From Elusimicrobiota bacterium (GTDB lineage Bacteria; Elusimicrobiota; Endomicrobiia; Endomicrobiales; Endomicrobiaceae): a stretch of 64,000 nt of DNA. Each line of letters opens with the position of its first letter. The stretch's first letter is position 1. This document shows, in pieces, positions 18,155 to 33,100 of this stretch. The stretch is taken from positions 1 to 64,000 of the forward strand of contig JAFXOV010000044.1 in NCBI GenBank assembly GCA_017528425.1. Direction: 5' to 3'. A program made the position numbers and the translations under genes. The notes under the pieces are model-generated. The model ran no database searches. It was not told the origin of the DNA and saw only the letters and a program-made list of their open reading frames with translations.

Positions 18155-21100
18155 TTATGCTGCCGATGATATAGCATAAATATCTGCTATATTGAATAAG
18201 TCCATAGGCATCTTCAAATCTTTTTCACCGTTTATCTCCATCAATGCACCTAAGTCGGTCTTACCTGTCTTCATCAACTCTTGAACCTGTACCAATTTTT
18301 CACTTAGATCTTTATCTGCTACAGATTTTTGCAATTTAACTATATTTATCACAAAATCAGTATTTATCTTTCCTCCACTTACAGATTTCGTTATTACACT
18401 CTGACTTACTTTTCTATTTGCTTCTATTTTCTTCACTATCTCTGATTCATTAGCTTTATCTAACCAATTTTTTTCTTCATCAAGGGATGCAAATAATACT
18501 TCTCTTATTCCGGTAAGTGCTTTTACTTGTGCATCAACTAACAATTTCGGCAATTTACCTTCCGCTCCCATTTGAACCACAACTTCTATTTTGTTAATTA
18601 CCGCTGCATTTATATCTTCTCCCGTATATCCTGCGGCACCGATGTAATCCATCATTACTTCCACTCTGTCACCCGGTTTATATACCGTTAACAAGTATTT
18701 GATTGTATCAGATACTTCTTCAGCTTTCATTACACCATATACTCTGTTAAGCAATATTTCTTCACTCATTCCTTCATTTCTTGCTATCTCATTCTTGTCT
18801 GCCAATACTATGCCCGTAAATGCGTATCCTTCAGTTTCTATCTTCTCTATGTCTTCCTTACTGCTTACTTGAGCCACATGGTTCTTATCAAAGTATGCAA
18901 TTACAGGAGCTGTTACAGCATCTTTATCCGCTAATGCATATTCCTTTTCTGCAGCAAGTTCTAATGCCTTATTTTCTTCCATTTTTTCAAAAGTCTTAAT
19001 ATCTGAAAGTCTCATATCCTTTATTGCACTAGGAGTTTTTTGTGCCACTTCTTTCATACTTACTATTGCTTTATCCGTATATTCCATTATCGGCATTCCT
19101 GCTTGTGCCATTCTTTGTTTAAGTACAGAAATATTTTCCTGATGAATTTCCGAAATTGCAGGATTTAGAGAATCATTGAATGCATTAACCATTTTCGTCA
19201 AATTCTTTCTGGCAAACGGTATAGATATAGGATTACTGTTTTGTGCAGTCACATATTCTTTATATGCTTGTTCTACATTTGCATATTGTTCTCTTATATT
19301 TCTATAAATTTCATTATCGCCAACTTTACCTTCCATAATTTGTGCTAATCTTATACCTTCAACTTTACCGGATAATCTAACACCTAATTGAGCTAAGTTC
19401 TGCATTATATCATTCGAAATTCTGGCATTATAAATAGAGTTTATATCATCTAACGATAAACTACCTGTCTTCATCAATGGTGCTGTCAAAGTAAATAATC
19501 CTGACAACTTACCATAACTTGTATAGCCTTTTTCATATAAAATATTTGTAATATTTTCAGGTGTAAGATCTTTGTCAAAATCGAAACCGAGCATTCCCAA
19601 CAACCAAGTACAGAATTCGTACCATTCTTCATCAGGATAAATATTCTTTATTGCCATCTGAGCATACAATTTACCTTTATTCGTCAATATCTGTTCACCC
19701 TTAGAATTCGTGTACGATAACTCTTGATTATTTAAAAGGGTTTCTGCCAATTCTTCCATTTGTTGTTGCTGTTCAACGGTTGAAGATTCTTTTGCCTGTG
19801 TTACTTGTTGAACTTTCTGTTCTTGACTTCTTCCGCCTTCAGCTCCTATAGGAAGAACATAATCTTCAAACGATTTAATTACACCTACAAATTCAAACAA
19901 ATCTATTGCATCGGACAAACCTTTATCTTTTACGGCTGCAATTTCAGAATAAGATTCATTTACCATTCTAAGGCCTTCAACATGAGTATCTCTTATTGCC
20001 GCTGCTTTACCCGTAAGTTCGAGATCTCCTAATACACTCATAGCTTCATCTAAGCATCTTTCGAAAGATTTTCTCAATACATCTGCAGGAGAATCGGATT
20101 CACTCTGTTTAAGGCTGAAATCAACAGAACCATTTCTTGTTGCCAAAGCTTGTTCCAATGCTTCATGTATAGCTTCTCTTTCCGTTTCATTTTCAGCATT
20201 TAACATCAATGTTCTTAATGTGCTTAACAACATTTGATCTCTCATTGAATCATTTAATGCAAATCTTGTTGAGCCGTTTATATCATATAGCGTTCTTATA
20301 TTTGTAACGAATTCAACTATTTGTGCTTTTGCTCTTTCTCCGGTTACACCCTGAGATGACACAATTTGTTCTATAGCTCTATTAACATCAAAATCAACAC
20401 TTCTTAAAATTTCATACATCTTTAAAGCTGTTTCATCTCTTAAATAACCTAATTCAGATAAACTTGTAGCAAGCTGTCCACTCCATAATCTTTGTGCATA
20501 ACTCATAAGGTTTTCATTTGCACTAAATGCTTTTATTTGTGCTTCATAGCTCGACCTATCATAAGCAATATATCTTTGTGCACTCCACTTTTCACCTGAT
20601 TTAATATTATACTCGTCCAATGTTTTTGATGAGGTTCTTCCTGTTCTCTTTATACCTTGTGCTGCATTTGCATTACTTTCCAAATAAACATCTGCTTTTA
20701 CTTCAACAAAATCGCCCTGATAATCTATACCCGTCGCACCCATTTCATTTGCTATTATCAATCGTCTTGTACTTCTCATTGATTTCGCAACATAAGATAA
20801 TTGTTTTTGCTTATCCTTTAACAAATCTGCTTTGTCTTCTTCAGAAACACCTTTGAGATATTCTCCAATATTAGATTCGGTGATTGGTACTATTTTTACT
20901 ACTTTTTCCCCGTTTTCTTCTTCTATAACCATTTTACCTAGATCTGTTCCTGCAAATACGAATATCTCAAAATCAGATGTTATTGTTCCATTTTTATACA
21001 TTTCTTCTACTATTGCTCTGTATTTTGCAAAGGTACCCTCTATCTTTCCTAACAATAATACACTTCCTTTTTCTTGATGTTTCATTTTTCTTTCTTTTAA

Positions 21101-24100
21101 TTCTTTACCTTTGTCATCCAAATTACTACTATCTTTTATTGCTCGATCTATTAACGTTTGCATTCCGTTTTCACCAGATACATCAAAAACATCAAAGTCG
21201 TTTATATCTACTCTTTCAGGTGTAATTTCATAAACTGTCTTTGCTCCGGATCTGCTAACTATTAGTTGTTGTAATCCGGCTACAGTTCCTGTTGCACCTA
21301 CAATTGCGGCACTGCAACCATTGTATATAGCAGCAAGAGATGTTTGCATGGTTGTCTTACTTGTTTTTGTAGATTTAGAAATAAAGTCGGCAATATCTTT
21401 TTCGGAAATTTTTTCATTTTCAGATACAGCATATTTATATGCAAAACCCATCTGATAGAAAATATCACTTATTACCATGTCTTCCTGTATACCTGATTCG
21501 CCAACCGGTTTAACCGTTCCATCTCTTTGTGATATTTGCATACCGCCCGTAAGGCTATCAGCAAACAAACCTCTTAATACACTATCTAATTGGCCGGAAT
21601 CTCTGTTCGCGCCTAACAAATCAATAGCAGAATCACTCATCAATATCTGCCTGTCAGAACTTGTTTTTCCGATGACCGCTATCAAATATTTATTTTCTCT
21701 GTTTGCTTGAGCTAATTCCACTGCCGCTTCATTGGAAGTTTGGAAGTTTCGTATTTTCACATTTGTTCCCTTCATTGTTATATCCATAAATTTCCAATCT
21801 TTGTCCTCAACCAACTTTTTAACTATATCTTTCGCATTTACTCTATCAGCAATCTCTATTGTAGACTTTATCAATTTCTGTGAAGGAGGTTTATTATCTC
21901 CACCAATAACCGCAGCTGTTGTCGTTAGTGCCCATAAATGAATTTCATCGGCAACAACTCTGTTAACACTATTTAATGCATTCAATAATCTTTGCCCTCT
22001 CTGACCACCCATATTAACAGCATCATTTAACAAATGTCCTCTTGTTGTAGGATCCATTATAACAACCGTATCCGCATCGTTGTAAATTTTTTCTATCAAT
22101 TCAACATTTGTCGATCCCGTACTCGTATCTCTGTAAGCCGTTATATCTGCTACTTCCAACCCCATAAATTCCATAAGTTGTCTTGCTTCGGTTCCTGTTC
22201 CCGAATAATTTCTTAAATCACCGTTACCTACAAGAATTTCCATTCTTGCTTGATCGCCTAAGAGGACTCTAAATATTCCCATATCCACAGCTAAAGATAA
22301 TGTTTTTCCTCCACCCATACCAAGCGAAATATTGTCCATTCTTGCAAGTGCAGATACCATTTCGGATTGTGAAGCTCTTAATGTAAATTTTCCGTCTACA
22401 ACATTGTACAAGCTTCGTAACATTAATAATTTTAATGCAATACCTGCTTCTTCTGCAGACATCTCTCCGGAATCCATTTTATTAAGCAATTCTTCTCTAA
22501 ATTGTCCGAGTGAACCTTTCTTTAATTTTCCCACGAATTGTCCATTAGTGCCATCGCCATGCGTTTTTATAAAATCATCAACATATTTTTGTTGTTCTTC
22601 TATAGTTTCAACCATAGCGTTCCAATCTTTTCCACCGTTTCTTGCTATAACTTCTTGTAAAGCTTCCAATCTTATTTTTAAACTGATCTTAGAAGTATAT
22701 CCTGTATCGGTTTGAAGAGCAGAATTATCCGAATATTCTTCTATTTGTTTTGCTGTAAGTTTGGAAGCATCTATATTATTCTTCTGTAAAACTGTATTTA
22801 GTAAATACAATTCCGTAGATGTAACTTTCAAATCACTGTTACTCAATTCTACAGTTGAAGTTAAACCTTGATATAACGGAACAAGTTCCAAGTTGGAAGC
22901 TATTGAGAATTGATTTAAGAATTTAATTTGTTCTACATTTCTATACTTTGCCAAAATCAAATCTACTCTCTTATCTAATATTGCACTATTATAATTCATT
23001 GCGGATTTTCTTGTTGCCAATATTTCTTGTTGTAATCTCTCAATTTCTTTAGCATCATTTCTTTCCGTAGCTCTAGCTAATTGAGCTTGTAGATCGGATA
23101 ATTTATTCTTATTATTTCTAAACTTAACATAGCTTTCCAATTGCTTTAAACTTTCGGTTGCCGCACTTCTTATAGCTGCGGATGTTCCATTATTGGCAAC
23201 ATTTTGCAATATATCTTCAACAATTTTAGCTCTATCTTCTAATTCTGAGAACGAAGCTCTTTCCAAATTCAATAAAGCTTCATACAAATTATCACTTGTG
23301 AAATTTTGTTGTTGACCCATTGTTTTTAATATTTGCACTAAAGAGTCTTGTCCTTTAAATTCGTTTGAAAGAAGTTCTCTCAAGTTATCTCTTTCGGAAT
23401 TCAGTATCTGTTCGTATACTTTTTTATTTGCTACTGCAGATATATCACCTATATAATCTTTAATGGATATAGTATCGTTCTCTGAAACTTTAACATCAAA
23501 ACTTAGTTGTCTTGAACTTCCAGATTCGTTTGCTTTTATATTAATATTATCAATATTTTCCTCGCCGAATATATCCATCACGGATTGCAGACCTATTGTA
23601 TTTATAAGATTTCTAAACGATTCTTGTCTCGTTTGATTATCAGATTTAGAGTTCAAGAAGTCTAAATCTGTCACTTTTGAATTACCAACTCTATTAATAA
23701 CTTTTAATACATTATTCAAAGTGTTAGCATTTACAGTTATTTCTCCGTTCTTCAAAACAAATTTGTTACTGCCATCACTATTCAAAACGCTTGAATTTTT
23801 AATTGTGATTGTTTCGGAAGATTGATTGTATACAAAAGAATTTTGTCCATATATTTTGTTAAGATATTCTACAGCATTTTTATAATCGCCATCAGTCACG
23901 AAATTATTTGCTAAAACAGAATTTTTATTATTTTCTATTAAATCTGTTAAACCTTTAACATTTTCGCTCATATTTATTTCAAAAGTTTCTCTGCTTTCGT
24001 TATAACTTATAACCGAATTATCTTTAAATTGTTGTCTTACTGTTTCTAAATCTGTTGTCTTTAATCTTGATCTTGCATCGGCAACCGCATATGCTTGTCC

Positions 24101-27100
24101 CATCACAGTAGACAATGCATTTGCTGCTTCCAAATCACCTACTTCTAATTCACCAACGATATCAATATTTGCAATATTTACACCGTTTTCTATAAGACTT
24201 ACTTTTCCGTTTTCATACTTAAATGTAAAACCTGACATTGTATCCATTTGTGCATATTGCAATGCCGAATTTATAAGTTCCGTTCTTGTAGCTGTCTTTC
24301 CAGCTATAATAACATTTTCTCTTAAAGCCAATCTCGCTGTCTCTAATGCCCTAATCTGTGCAGCTTTATTTGTAACATTACTTAAATTTAATCTTAAATC
24401 ATTTACTGCTGTTGCTCTCTGATTATTTTGTATTGCAATGCTATCAATGTTTCTTGCTTGTGCATATGCAGATTCCAACGACATACATCCACCAACTAAT
24501 GCTAAGAAGTCTCTTGCCGCTGTTTGGATATCTCTTGTAGAAGTAAATTCCAGAGATTCTGCCAAACGAGTCTCGCTACTGAACAATCTTTCCATTCCTT
24601 TTGCTTGGCTTACCTTAACTTGACCATTTCTTCCATAGCTTAACTTAACTGTTCCTAAACCTTGATTTATGTATGCTACGGCTTGCCTTAAGTCTCTTCT
24701 TGCATTTCTCTGTTGCATTGCATTTTGGATTCTGCTTCCGTTTTCTGCTACAGCTACACCTTTGCTTGCCAAATCACGTAACATTTCCATTCCTCTGGTA
24801 AAATCACAATCCGGAGTGTCATCAAACAATTCCTGTAATATTTCTCCAAAAGATCCTGTATCTTTCAAGAAGAAACCAGGTAAAGACTCTTTAACACCTT
24901 CTTCAAATGCCGTATTGAGCAAATCTACACCCGTATTAACATTTCCTAAAGCTTTCATTATTTCACCAAGTCCGGGCATACTCTGTAATACAGGCGCCAA
25001 GAATCTCATACCTATATTAACACCAAAACTAAACATATACATTTGCGGTGTATACAACAATTGATTTGCACCTTCAGTTACAGCCGCAACAGCATCTAAG
25101 AAGTTCCCTCTATTTGCAAGGTCGGTATAATATTCTATTTGGTCTGCCAAATTCAAGCCCAAAGAATCTAATCCGCTCAAGAAAGAATTTCCTCTTATAA
25201 ATCTTAACAATGCACCTTCACTATTTATATTTAATGCCGTTAATCCTATACCCAAGACCTCATTAAATACCGCCATTCTGCTTATCATGTTAAGGCTTTG
25301 AGAGAAAGTACCTGCCACTTTATCAACTGTTCTCGAAAATCCTGTTTCTAAAATAGAATCTATTACTTTATTTAACGTATTGGTTAGACCATTACCTATC
25401 ATACTTGATATTGCTTGCCATTTTGTTAAAGGTGTTTCTGCTGTTGCCGATGTTAAAGTTTCAAACGTTTTTACTAAACCTTTTTCTATTCCAAGATTTG
25501 TAATACTGCCGGTTAACATTCCGGTTAACATACCAAATGTAATGGCTTTAGTTAAATTAAATTCTTCTCCACTAATCGCAGTCTTAACTCCATATGCAGC
25601 AAATCCTACACCAAATCCACCGAAACTACCAACTAACGATACTAATTTTGCTTTTTCACCATGAGCCATAATGTCTGTAAAACTAGTTGCACGTTGAATA
25701 GATGATCCTGCAAAAGCGCCAAACACACTCCATGTAACAAGTTCGCCCCAATTGAAATCCCCGCCTTTTATTCCTTGAGCAATAGCATCACCGCCACCAA
25801 ATACAAGAGCTCCTGTAATAGCCATATGAGTTTTTGCAAAATTTGTAATAGTGGCAATCGGATGTGCTCTAAAAGTATTCCACATATTTTTGATATTAAG
25901 TTTTCCGGAAGATATGCTTAGATATAAAGAAGCACCCATTGCAGATATAGTAGCCGTTCCAATACCAACTCCTACTGCTTCTAACCAGCTTATTTCACCA
26001 AAACTCCTATTATCAAATATCATCTGTTTACCAACATCAACAACAACGCCGGTTGCAAAGCCAATAACAATAGCTTTGCCTACAAAAGCTGTAGACAAAT
26101 TAGATGCGGCAGCACCACTACCTGAGCCAAAACTTAATACCATTACTGCCATATCTATTGCCTGTCCAAAACAATTTGCAACACCAAGTTTATTATCATC
26201 ATCAATGAATGATGCATTCATTATAAATTTCTGGCCAAATCCTTTAACAACATCACCGTATAAAGACAATGTTCCAAATTTTGTAACACTCATTGCTAAT
26301 GCTGTAAGTTTAGGTGCTTTTGATAAGAAACCTGCTACTTTTGTTGCAACATTAGCAAATTTGCCCGAATACTTTATGGCTGCTATATTCGTAGTTCCGG
26401 ATAAGAAATTTCTTACCCCTTGTCCAAGTACCGTTCCAAAAGTAACCCCTGCTGCTCCTTTGGCAGCGGCAATAGTTGCAGCCGCAGAACCTACATTTAC
26501 ACCAAGACTAAACGCAGTAATAAAATCTAAGGCCAACAATCCAGTATCTAATGCAATATTACCCACTGTCGATAGGCTCCAATCACCGGTTCTTGCAGCC
26601 GATTCTATAGTTCCTGCAAGAGCAGCACCATGTTCAAATGCAGAAGGAGCGATAAGTGCAGCAGAAGCAATTCCTGCAGCAGCTCCAACGAGCATTGTCG
26701 CTTCCAATGCTAAGCTGGTACCAAAAGTACATACAGCAGCTATAGCACTAACCGCAACAACACCAACCGCTGCAATAACACCGCCTGCTATTTCCCAGCC
26801 GGTTTTCTGATAATATTTATCATCTATTACACCAAATTCGTTAACCTTTGCGTTCTCTTTTACATAATGGCCATCTATATAAGAACCTCCTAACCAAGTA
26901 CTATCCTTTCTCTTTATGGTATCGATTGAAAAATCTTGAGCCATTGTAGAGGTTTTCCAACCTGTAAAAACACCATCAGTACAAGTGGTTATACCGTTTC
27001 TTTCATTAAGTGTACCGACAAACAGTGCACTGGAATCTGAAGAAAGATTACTACCTAACCCCGTGTTAGTATCTTTAACACTTCCGTTTATCCTAAATTC

Positions 27101-30100
27101 AACATTAGATTTTCCGGACAAAACATTTAAGGTATTTGCATTACTAAACTGAACTATACTTCCGACACAAATATCTTTTATTACAAACTCATTCTTTTCA
27201 TTCGTATATGTGAAGCCGTCTTGTCCTAAAAGCACGTCTTCTGCCAATATAAAATGTCCATTACCATCTCCTTTAAAGGTCGCACCGGTTAAGTCAATAA
27301 GTTCATTATTCGGACCATAAGTATATACTGATCCAACAGCTGAAACTATTGCATCATAATTGCTATCTTTAGAGTGACTATCTAAAACAGCACCTAAAGA
27401 AATTCTATCTCCGAGATGCAAGTTCGTTACAGTGATATCTTGATTACACTCGAATCCGTCATGCAAGATAGTTGTTAATGTTGCATTATCGGAAGAAAGT
27501 CCTGATACTCTAAAATCTTCAATGTATGCTCCGCTATCAAGTTTTTCAGAAAATAAATCTATGGTAGAAACCCCGCTGGTCTTTAAATCCGCAATACCTG
27601 AAACATCGGCAATTCCCTTAATATCATCAGCTTCCATATTAGCATTAAACCTTATACCAAAGCCGACTTCAGTATTATCTTCATCATGAATATTATCCAT
27701 TACTGCAAGGTAATCAAACGGGCTTACGTTACATTCTTTATCTACAAGAAAATCAAAATCTACCAATTCACTTTTCTCACCATCTTTCTTTAAAAGACCC
27801 TCAAATGACAAACCTGCTTCCTTATATTTTGGTGCAATGTAATCTTTTACGTATGCTTCGGCTGACTCTTCGTTTCTAAATTCCCATTCAAGATTGTTTG
27901 AAGCAACAAATTTCCCATTCTGAACTTTAATACATCCTGAATTAAAATCTATATCTGCACCTTGTATGTCCTTTAAATCAGCAAGGGAGGTAACATCTTT
28001 TCTCGTACCGTTTCCATATATAGTTACACCTTCCGTATATACTGCACCTTCACCAAAAACATGAACAACAATTTTTTTATCTTCATTATTGTAAGATGCT
28101 TCATAGAAACTATCTGCACCGCTTCCCACATATATAGTATTTTCAGCATTTTCTATGTAATCAAGATGTTTTGCCATGATATTCATTTCAACACCGGCCG
28201 AACTACCACCTGTACTTTCTCCTCCTTTCGGTATTGTTTCAATAATGCCAACGTTCTCATGTACAAACACACCCAATTTACCCGTTGTATCTATTGTCGC
28301 AATTCCAGAACGAGCATCTATTTTTATGGTAGGTGAAAGTTCAACGTGTATATTATCTTCAAGTTTACCCGTCTCAAAATTAAAGCCAGTATATGTACCA
28401 TCTATACCATAAGAATTAAACTTTATTATATTATTCTCTATGTCTATAACCTTAAATCCGGTTAATGTTAATGAACCGTCATTCCTTATTACCTCCGAGT
28501 ATATTCCGGATTTAATATCCGGAGAATCGCTTATAAAAATTCTTGCTCTATAATCGTTAACATCTCCAATGGAATTCATAGTCCACGGAGAATTCGGGCA
28601 ATGTAGTTGTGCAAAATCTTCAGCATTTGTTAACATTTCCTGTGCAAAATTGACCGCTTCAGCACTTATAGCAGCATTTTTTGTATCGTAACGGTTAGAA
28701 TCATATACTATGCTTGTGCCCTCGATAGCCGTTTGAAACACACCAACATCAAATTCGCAAATATTGCAATGTCCATCCGTTTCTCCATATATTATTCTCA
28801 ATATTGCATCAGTATAACTTTGACCATCCCCTGATGAAATATTGTTGGTTGCCGCAATGTAATTTAAGAAATTTGCCGCTGCTCCTACATGACCGCAACT
28901 GGAAAACTCTTCTCCCACTTCAGTTCCTTGATGACATATTATATAGAGTACGGTATCTAACCCATATCTGTCAACATAACGTTCTACTTCACTAATGTTA
29001 CGTTTTACATCTGTACTACCTTTTTCATCTGTTTTGGATAATTCTATTGCAGCTTTATCAAGACGTTCAAGAGAGCTTACTAATATATCCGCATGTCTTA
29101 ATTCATCTGCTGCCCATCTCTTTGCTTGGTCATAAGATAAATCCGACTCACTCATTATAACCTTTATCATTTTTTCTATATAATAATCTTCACTTTTGTT
29201 TTGTGCGGCAATCTGCTTTTGAACGGTTTCCTGGAATATTCCATTTATAACTTCATCCAATTTTCCATTTTTTATATCATCAACAGTATATGTCTTTCCA
29301 TTAAACACCAATTTCCCATTTTCTACATAAGCTGTCCCATAATTAGCAGGTAACGATAGGGTATTTATATCTTCTACCAACTGTTCTAGACTGTTTGTTA
29401 TAAATGCTGTATTGCCTTTCTCAGTCAATTGTATACTACCATCTTTTGTCATAACGGATTCATATTCCAATTGTTTGCCATTTACAACCGATCCCGGCAA
29501 ATATGTAGAGCCTTCGTTCAATATTGTTGACATAGAGAAAACAGTGTCAATGTTAGCATCGGAATAATGTTCGAATAAACCTGTTGCTGTTCCGGAGAGA
29601 GGATTTTGAGCATCTTGTATAAATTTACCTTTAAATATTGAGATAATATCCGGTGTACCATCCGAAGATGTACTGTTTTGATTACCCTCTTTTGAAGTTG
29701 TTTGTTTTGTTGTTATTACCATACCATTTGTATATACTGTCGCATCATATATAGAAATTTCGTTCCCTAATATATTTATCCTTGCACCTTCAAGAACCGT
29801 AAATTCCGAACCATTATATAAGCCCGTTAAACCCGTACTATTTTTACTAACAGTTACAACTTTACCGTCTGCATCACATTCTTGTACTTCTATGGTATCA
29901 CCATTGCTTTGCAATTCTAAATAACTCTGACCGCCTTCAGTAACAACCTTGACCGTTACTTCACTATATTCTTTATCACGCCATGTTATATTTTCCCCGA
30001 GAAGATTTTCTATGTTATTCTTTTTCAACAACGTTGCTGCCGTTATGTATTCTCCGGCTCTAAAGTTTCCGCTAAACGTCTTTTCATCCGTTCCTACAGC

Positions 30101-33100
30101 AGTCCAATGATCACCGAGCTCATATGAGCCAAAACAATCACCTACAAAACCGATTTCTTTATCACTATGACCGGCTCTCAACACTAAAGAGCCATTAGCA
30201 TCAATACCTAGATTAAATTTAGAATTTTTATCTAATAATACACTGGAAGAAGTTGTGTATCCGTTTTCATCAATAACTGTTAAATTTATTCCTGCTTTTA
30301 TTTTATCTTCACCCTGAAAAGCCAATATATAACCTAATGCAGTTTCGACATCTCCTGGAATGTAGGTTAATTGTTTTCCTTTAAAACCTCCTAAGTCAAA
30401 ATCATCTATGTTCGTTACCAAATCCAACCCTTTTTCTTTAACGAGTCTCTTCATTACATCTACACTCACCTCGTCCATTATGTTCAACGTGGCACCATTC
30501 TGACAAATCCATGCTCCATTTGAATACATAACTAATGAATCAGTTTCTGTCCCCGTCTTTCCTATTTCTGCTTCACCGAAGAAAGTATAAATTTTCCCGT
30601 ATTTTGCTAAACCGTTTAATATTTCAGAATTTATAACAAATTTAGGATCCCCATCGGTTCCTATATTTTCAAAACCGAAACCTGTTGCATCAATGTATAT
30701 AGTAACCGAACTCTCTGTTGCTCCGTCACTAAATTTAGTTGATGGGGAAGACGTATCCCAATAAGTAAACAAAGTGCTTGTTGCCGTAGTTGATATTTGC
30801 CCCGATAATTTTTCTCCGGATTCATCCAACACATTTACACCTGTAACATATAACTTAGCTGTTTCGGAATTTTCCCCTTCTCCGAAAACTTGTTCTATTA
30901 TTGCTGTATTTTTACTACTGTCACTAAAATCTACATTACAGAAACCTTTGTCCTTATTATAAGAGCATTTATTACCAGTTATCACCTGTACTCCGCCAAC
31001 ATCTATAATTGCATTTATTTCAGAATATGTTCCGTCGGCCTCTTTCTTGCTTATTCCATTCTCTCCTACCAACACACTTTTGTCTAATGCATCTAATATA
31101 CTCTGACCACTTAAGTTATCTCTTAAATTAAGCATATATGTCACATCACCGTATTTATCGTCTTTTACATATTGCTGCATTACACTGCCAACAGTAGTTG
31201 ATATATCTCCCATTAATTTGTTGTTTACGTCTAATACCTTTACTCCGCTCACATATATTTGTGCTGCACTTTCTCCTTCTCCTAAATTGATTATTGCTGT
31301 GTTTTGATTTGCATCACTGAAGTCCGCACCATCAAATCCTTTTCCTGTCTTAAATTCACATCCGTTACTCGTAAGCACTTGTATTCCGCTGTCTTCCATC
31401 GTTATTATCGCATTGATCTTACTATAACTCCCGTCGGCCTCTTTCTTGCTTATTCCATTCTCTCCTATCAACACACCCTTATCTATTGCATCTAATATAT
31501 TCTGGCCGCTTAGATTATCTCTTAAGCTGAGTGTGTATGTTACTTCTCCATACGTATCATCTTTTACACGTTGTTGCATTACGCTGCTTGCTGTAGTTGA
31601 TATATCTGTTCCCGTAACATTTTTATCTTTAACAACTAATCCTTTTATGTTTATGTTCGTTACATATACTTGTTCGGAATCCTCTCCGCCTACATTAAAT
31701 ATTGCAGTATTATTTGCCGTATTCCTCCAATCAACACTACCTACAATTCCTTCATCTACATCATATTGGAAACTGCTTTCTTCATAAGAAGAACAACTAT
31801 TTATAACCTGAATATTATTTATCATGACACTCGCAACAATGCTCTGGTTTCCGGCAGACTCATTCTTTGTTTTAGTCAATATGGATTTTATCTGTTCATC
31901 AGACAAATTACCTTCGGATGTTATACTTATGCCACCCATAATATTAACGCCGGAATTAACATCCGTAGAGTAAATATATGTAACATTGCCTTCGCTTCTT
32001 ACTACCTGCAAATTACTGCCGACAATAGTTTCTATGGAAGTAATTCCTGTTGCTGTCCCCGTGATATTTGCCCCTGTCAAAATAAATTTTTCATTTTCAC
32101 TTCTTGTTACACTTACGGTGATATCACCATGATTTTTGCTAAAATCAATTTGTCTGGTACCATTGGACATATCTACTGTTACACCACTTATATGCATAGT
32201 ACCATTAGCATAAGAAATATCGGCTTTTATATCGGCATTATTTATCACATAACTACCGCCTTCTTTAACAACTGTTCCATAATAGGTAATATTTGAATTT
32301 TTCTCTCTTTCGCTTCTAATAGTTCTATCTTCAACAATCTGATCATTTTCATTAAGGTCGGTATAATAAATGGCTTCCCCGTTTTTACCCGAAGCAAACC
32401 CCCTGGCATTTTCTTTGTCGATTGTCATAAAAGTACCATCAGATAACTCAATAACTTTATTTTCTTTCCCGTCAGTCCAAACGCCATCGTTATCTGTATC
32501 AGAAAAACCGGCATTTTCTAAGTTAGTTCTGGCATCTCCTTCTCCCTTTAAGAAATTCATAAATGCCACTACTTGATCGCTTCCCCAAGAAGCGATATCT
32601 ATACCCGTAACTATTTTAATAACATCTACAGCCGTATCAAAGGATTGTTTTTGTAAGCTATCCTCATTGCCTAAGTTATTAAACATATCAAAATCCAATT
32701 CCGTGACAGAATCTAAAACTTCAAAATATCTCTCAGTAGGTAATGAATTCAAACTCTGCAATGTTTCAAATGTCTTTACGGAAAACAATCTTCCACCGGT
32801 CACAAAATAATCTCCGTCACCTGTTTTTATCTCTTGGCCCAAGAATGTAGAACCTTCCTTTATTATACTACCCTCTGCATAAACAGATATCGATGACACA
32901 CCCGAAGACAAAGTTTTTGAATTTACATTTTTGAAAGTACCTTCCTCTATATACAAAATATCACCTTTATCAACTACAATACCTTCAAATGTAGAAGCTA
33001 TTTGTTTTGATGCCATAGTCGAAAATTCTATTGAATCTGTAGCAACACCGGAATTATCATCTGTTTTTGTTTCTTCAGCTTTTTCTTCAGACTTAGATTG

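Noticed and set aside
25851-26810. A 319-codon plus-strand open frame opposite the giant gene's hydrophobic bundle
   Set aside because: It is the antisense shadow of Ala/Gly/Val-rich codons, has no ribosome-binding site, and the minus-strand frame is continuous with strong motifs on both sides.
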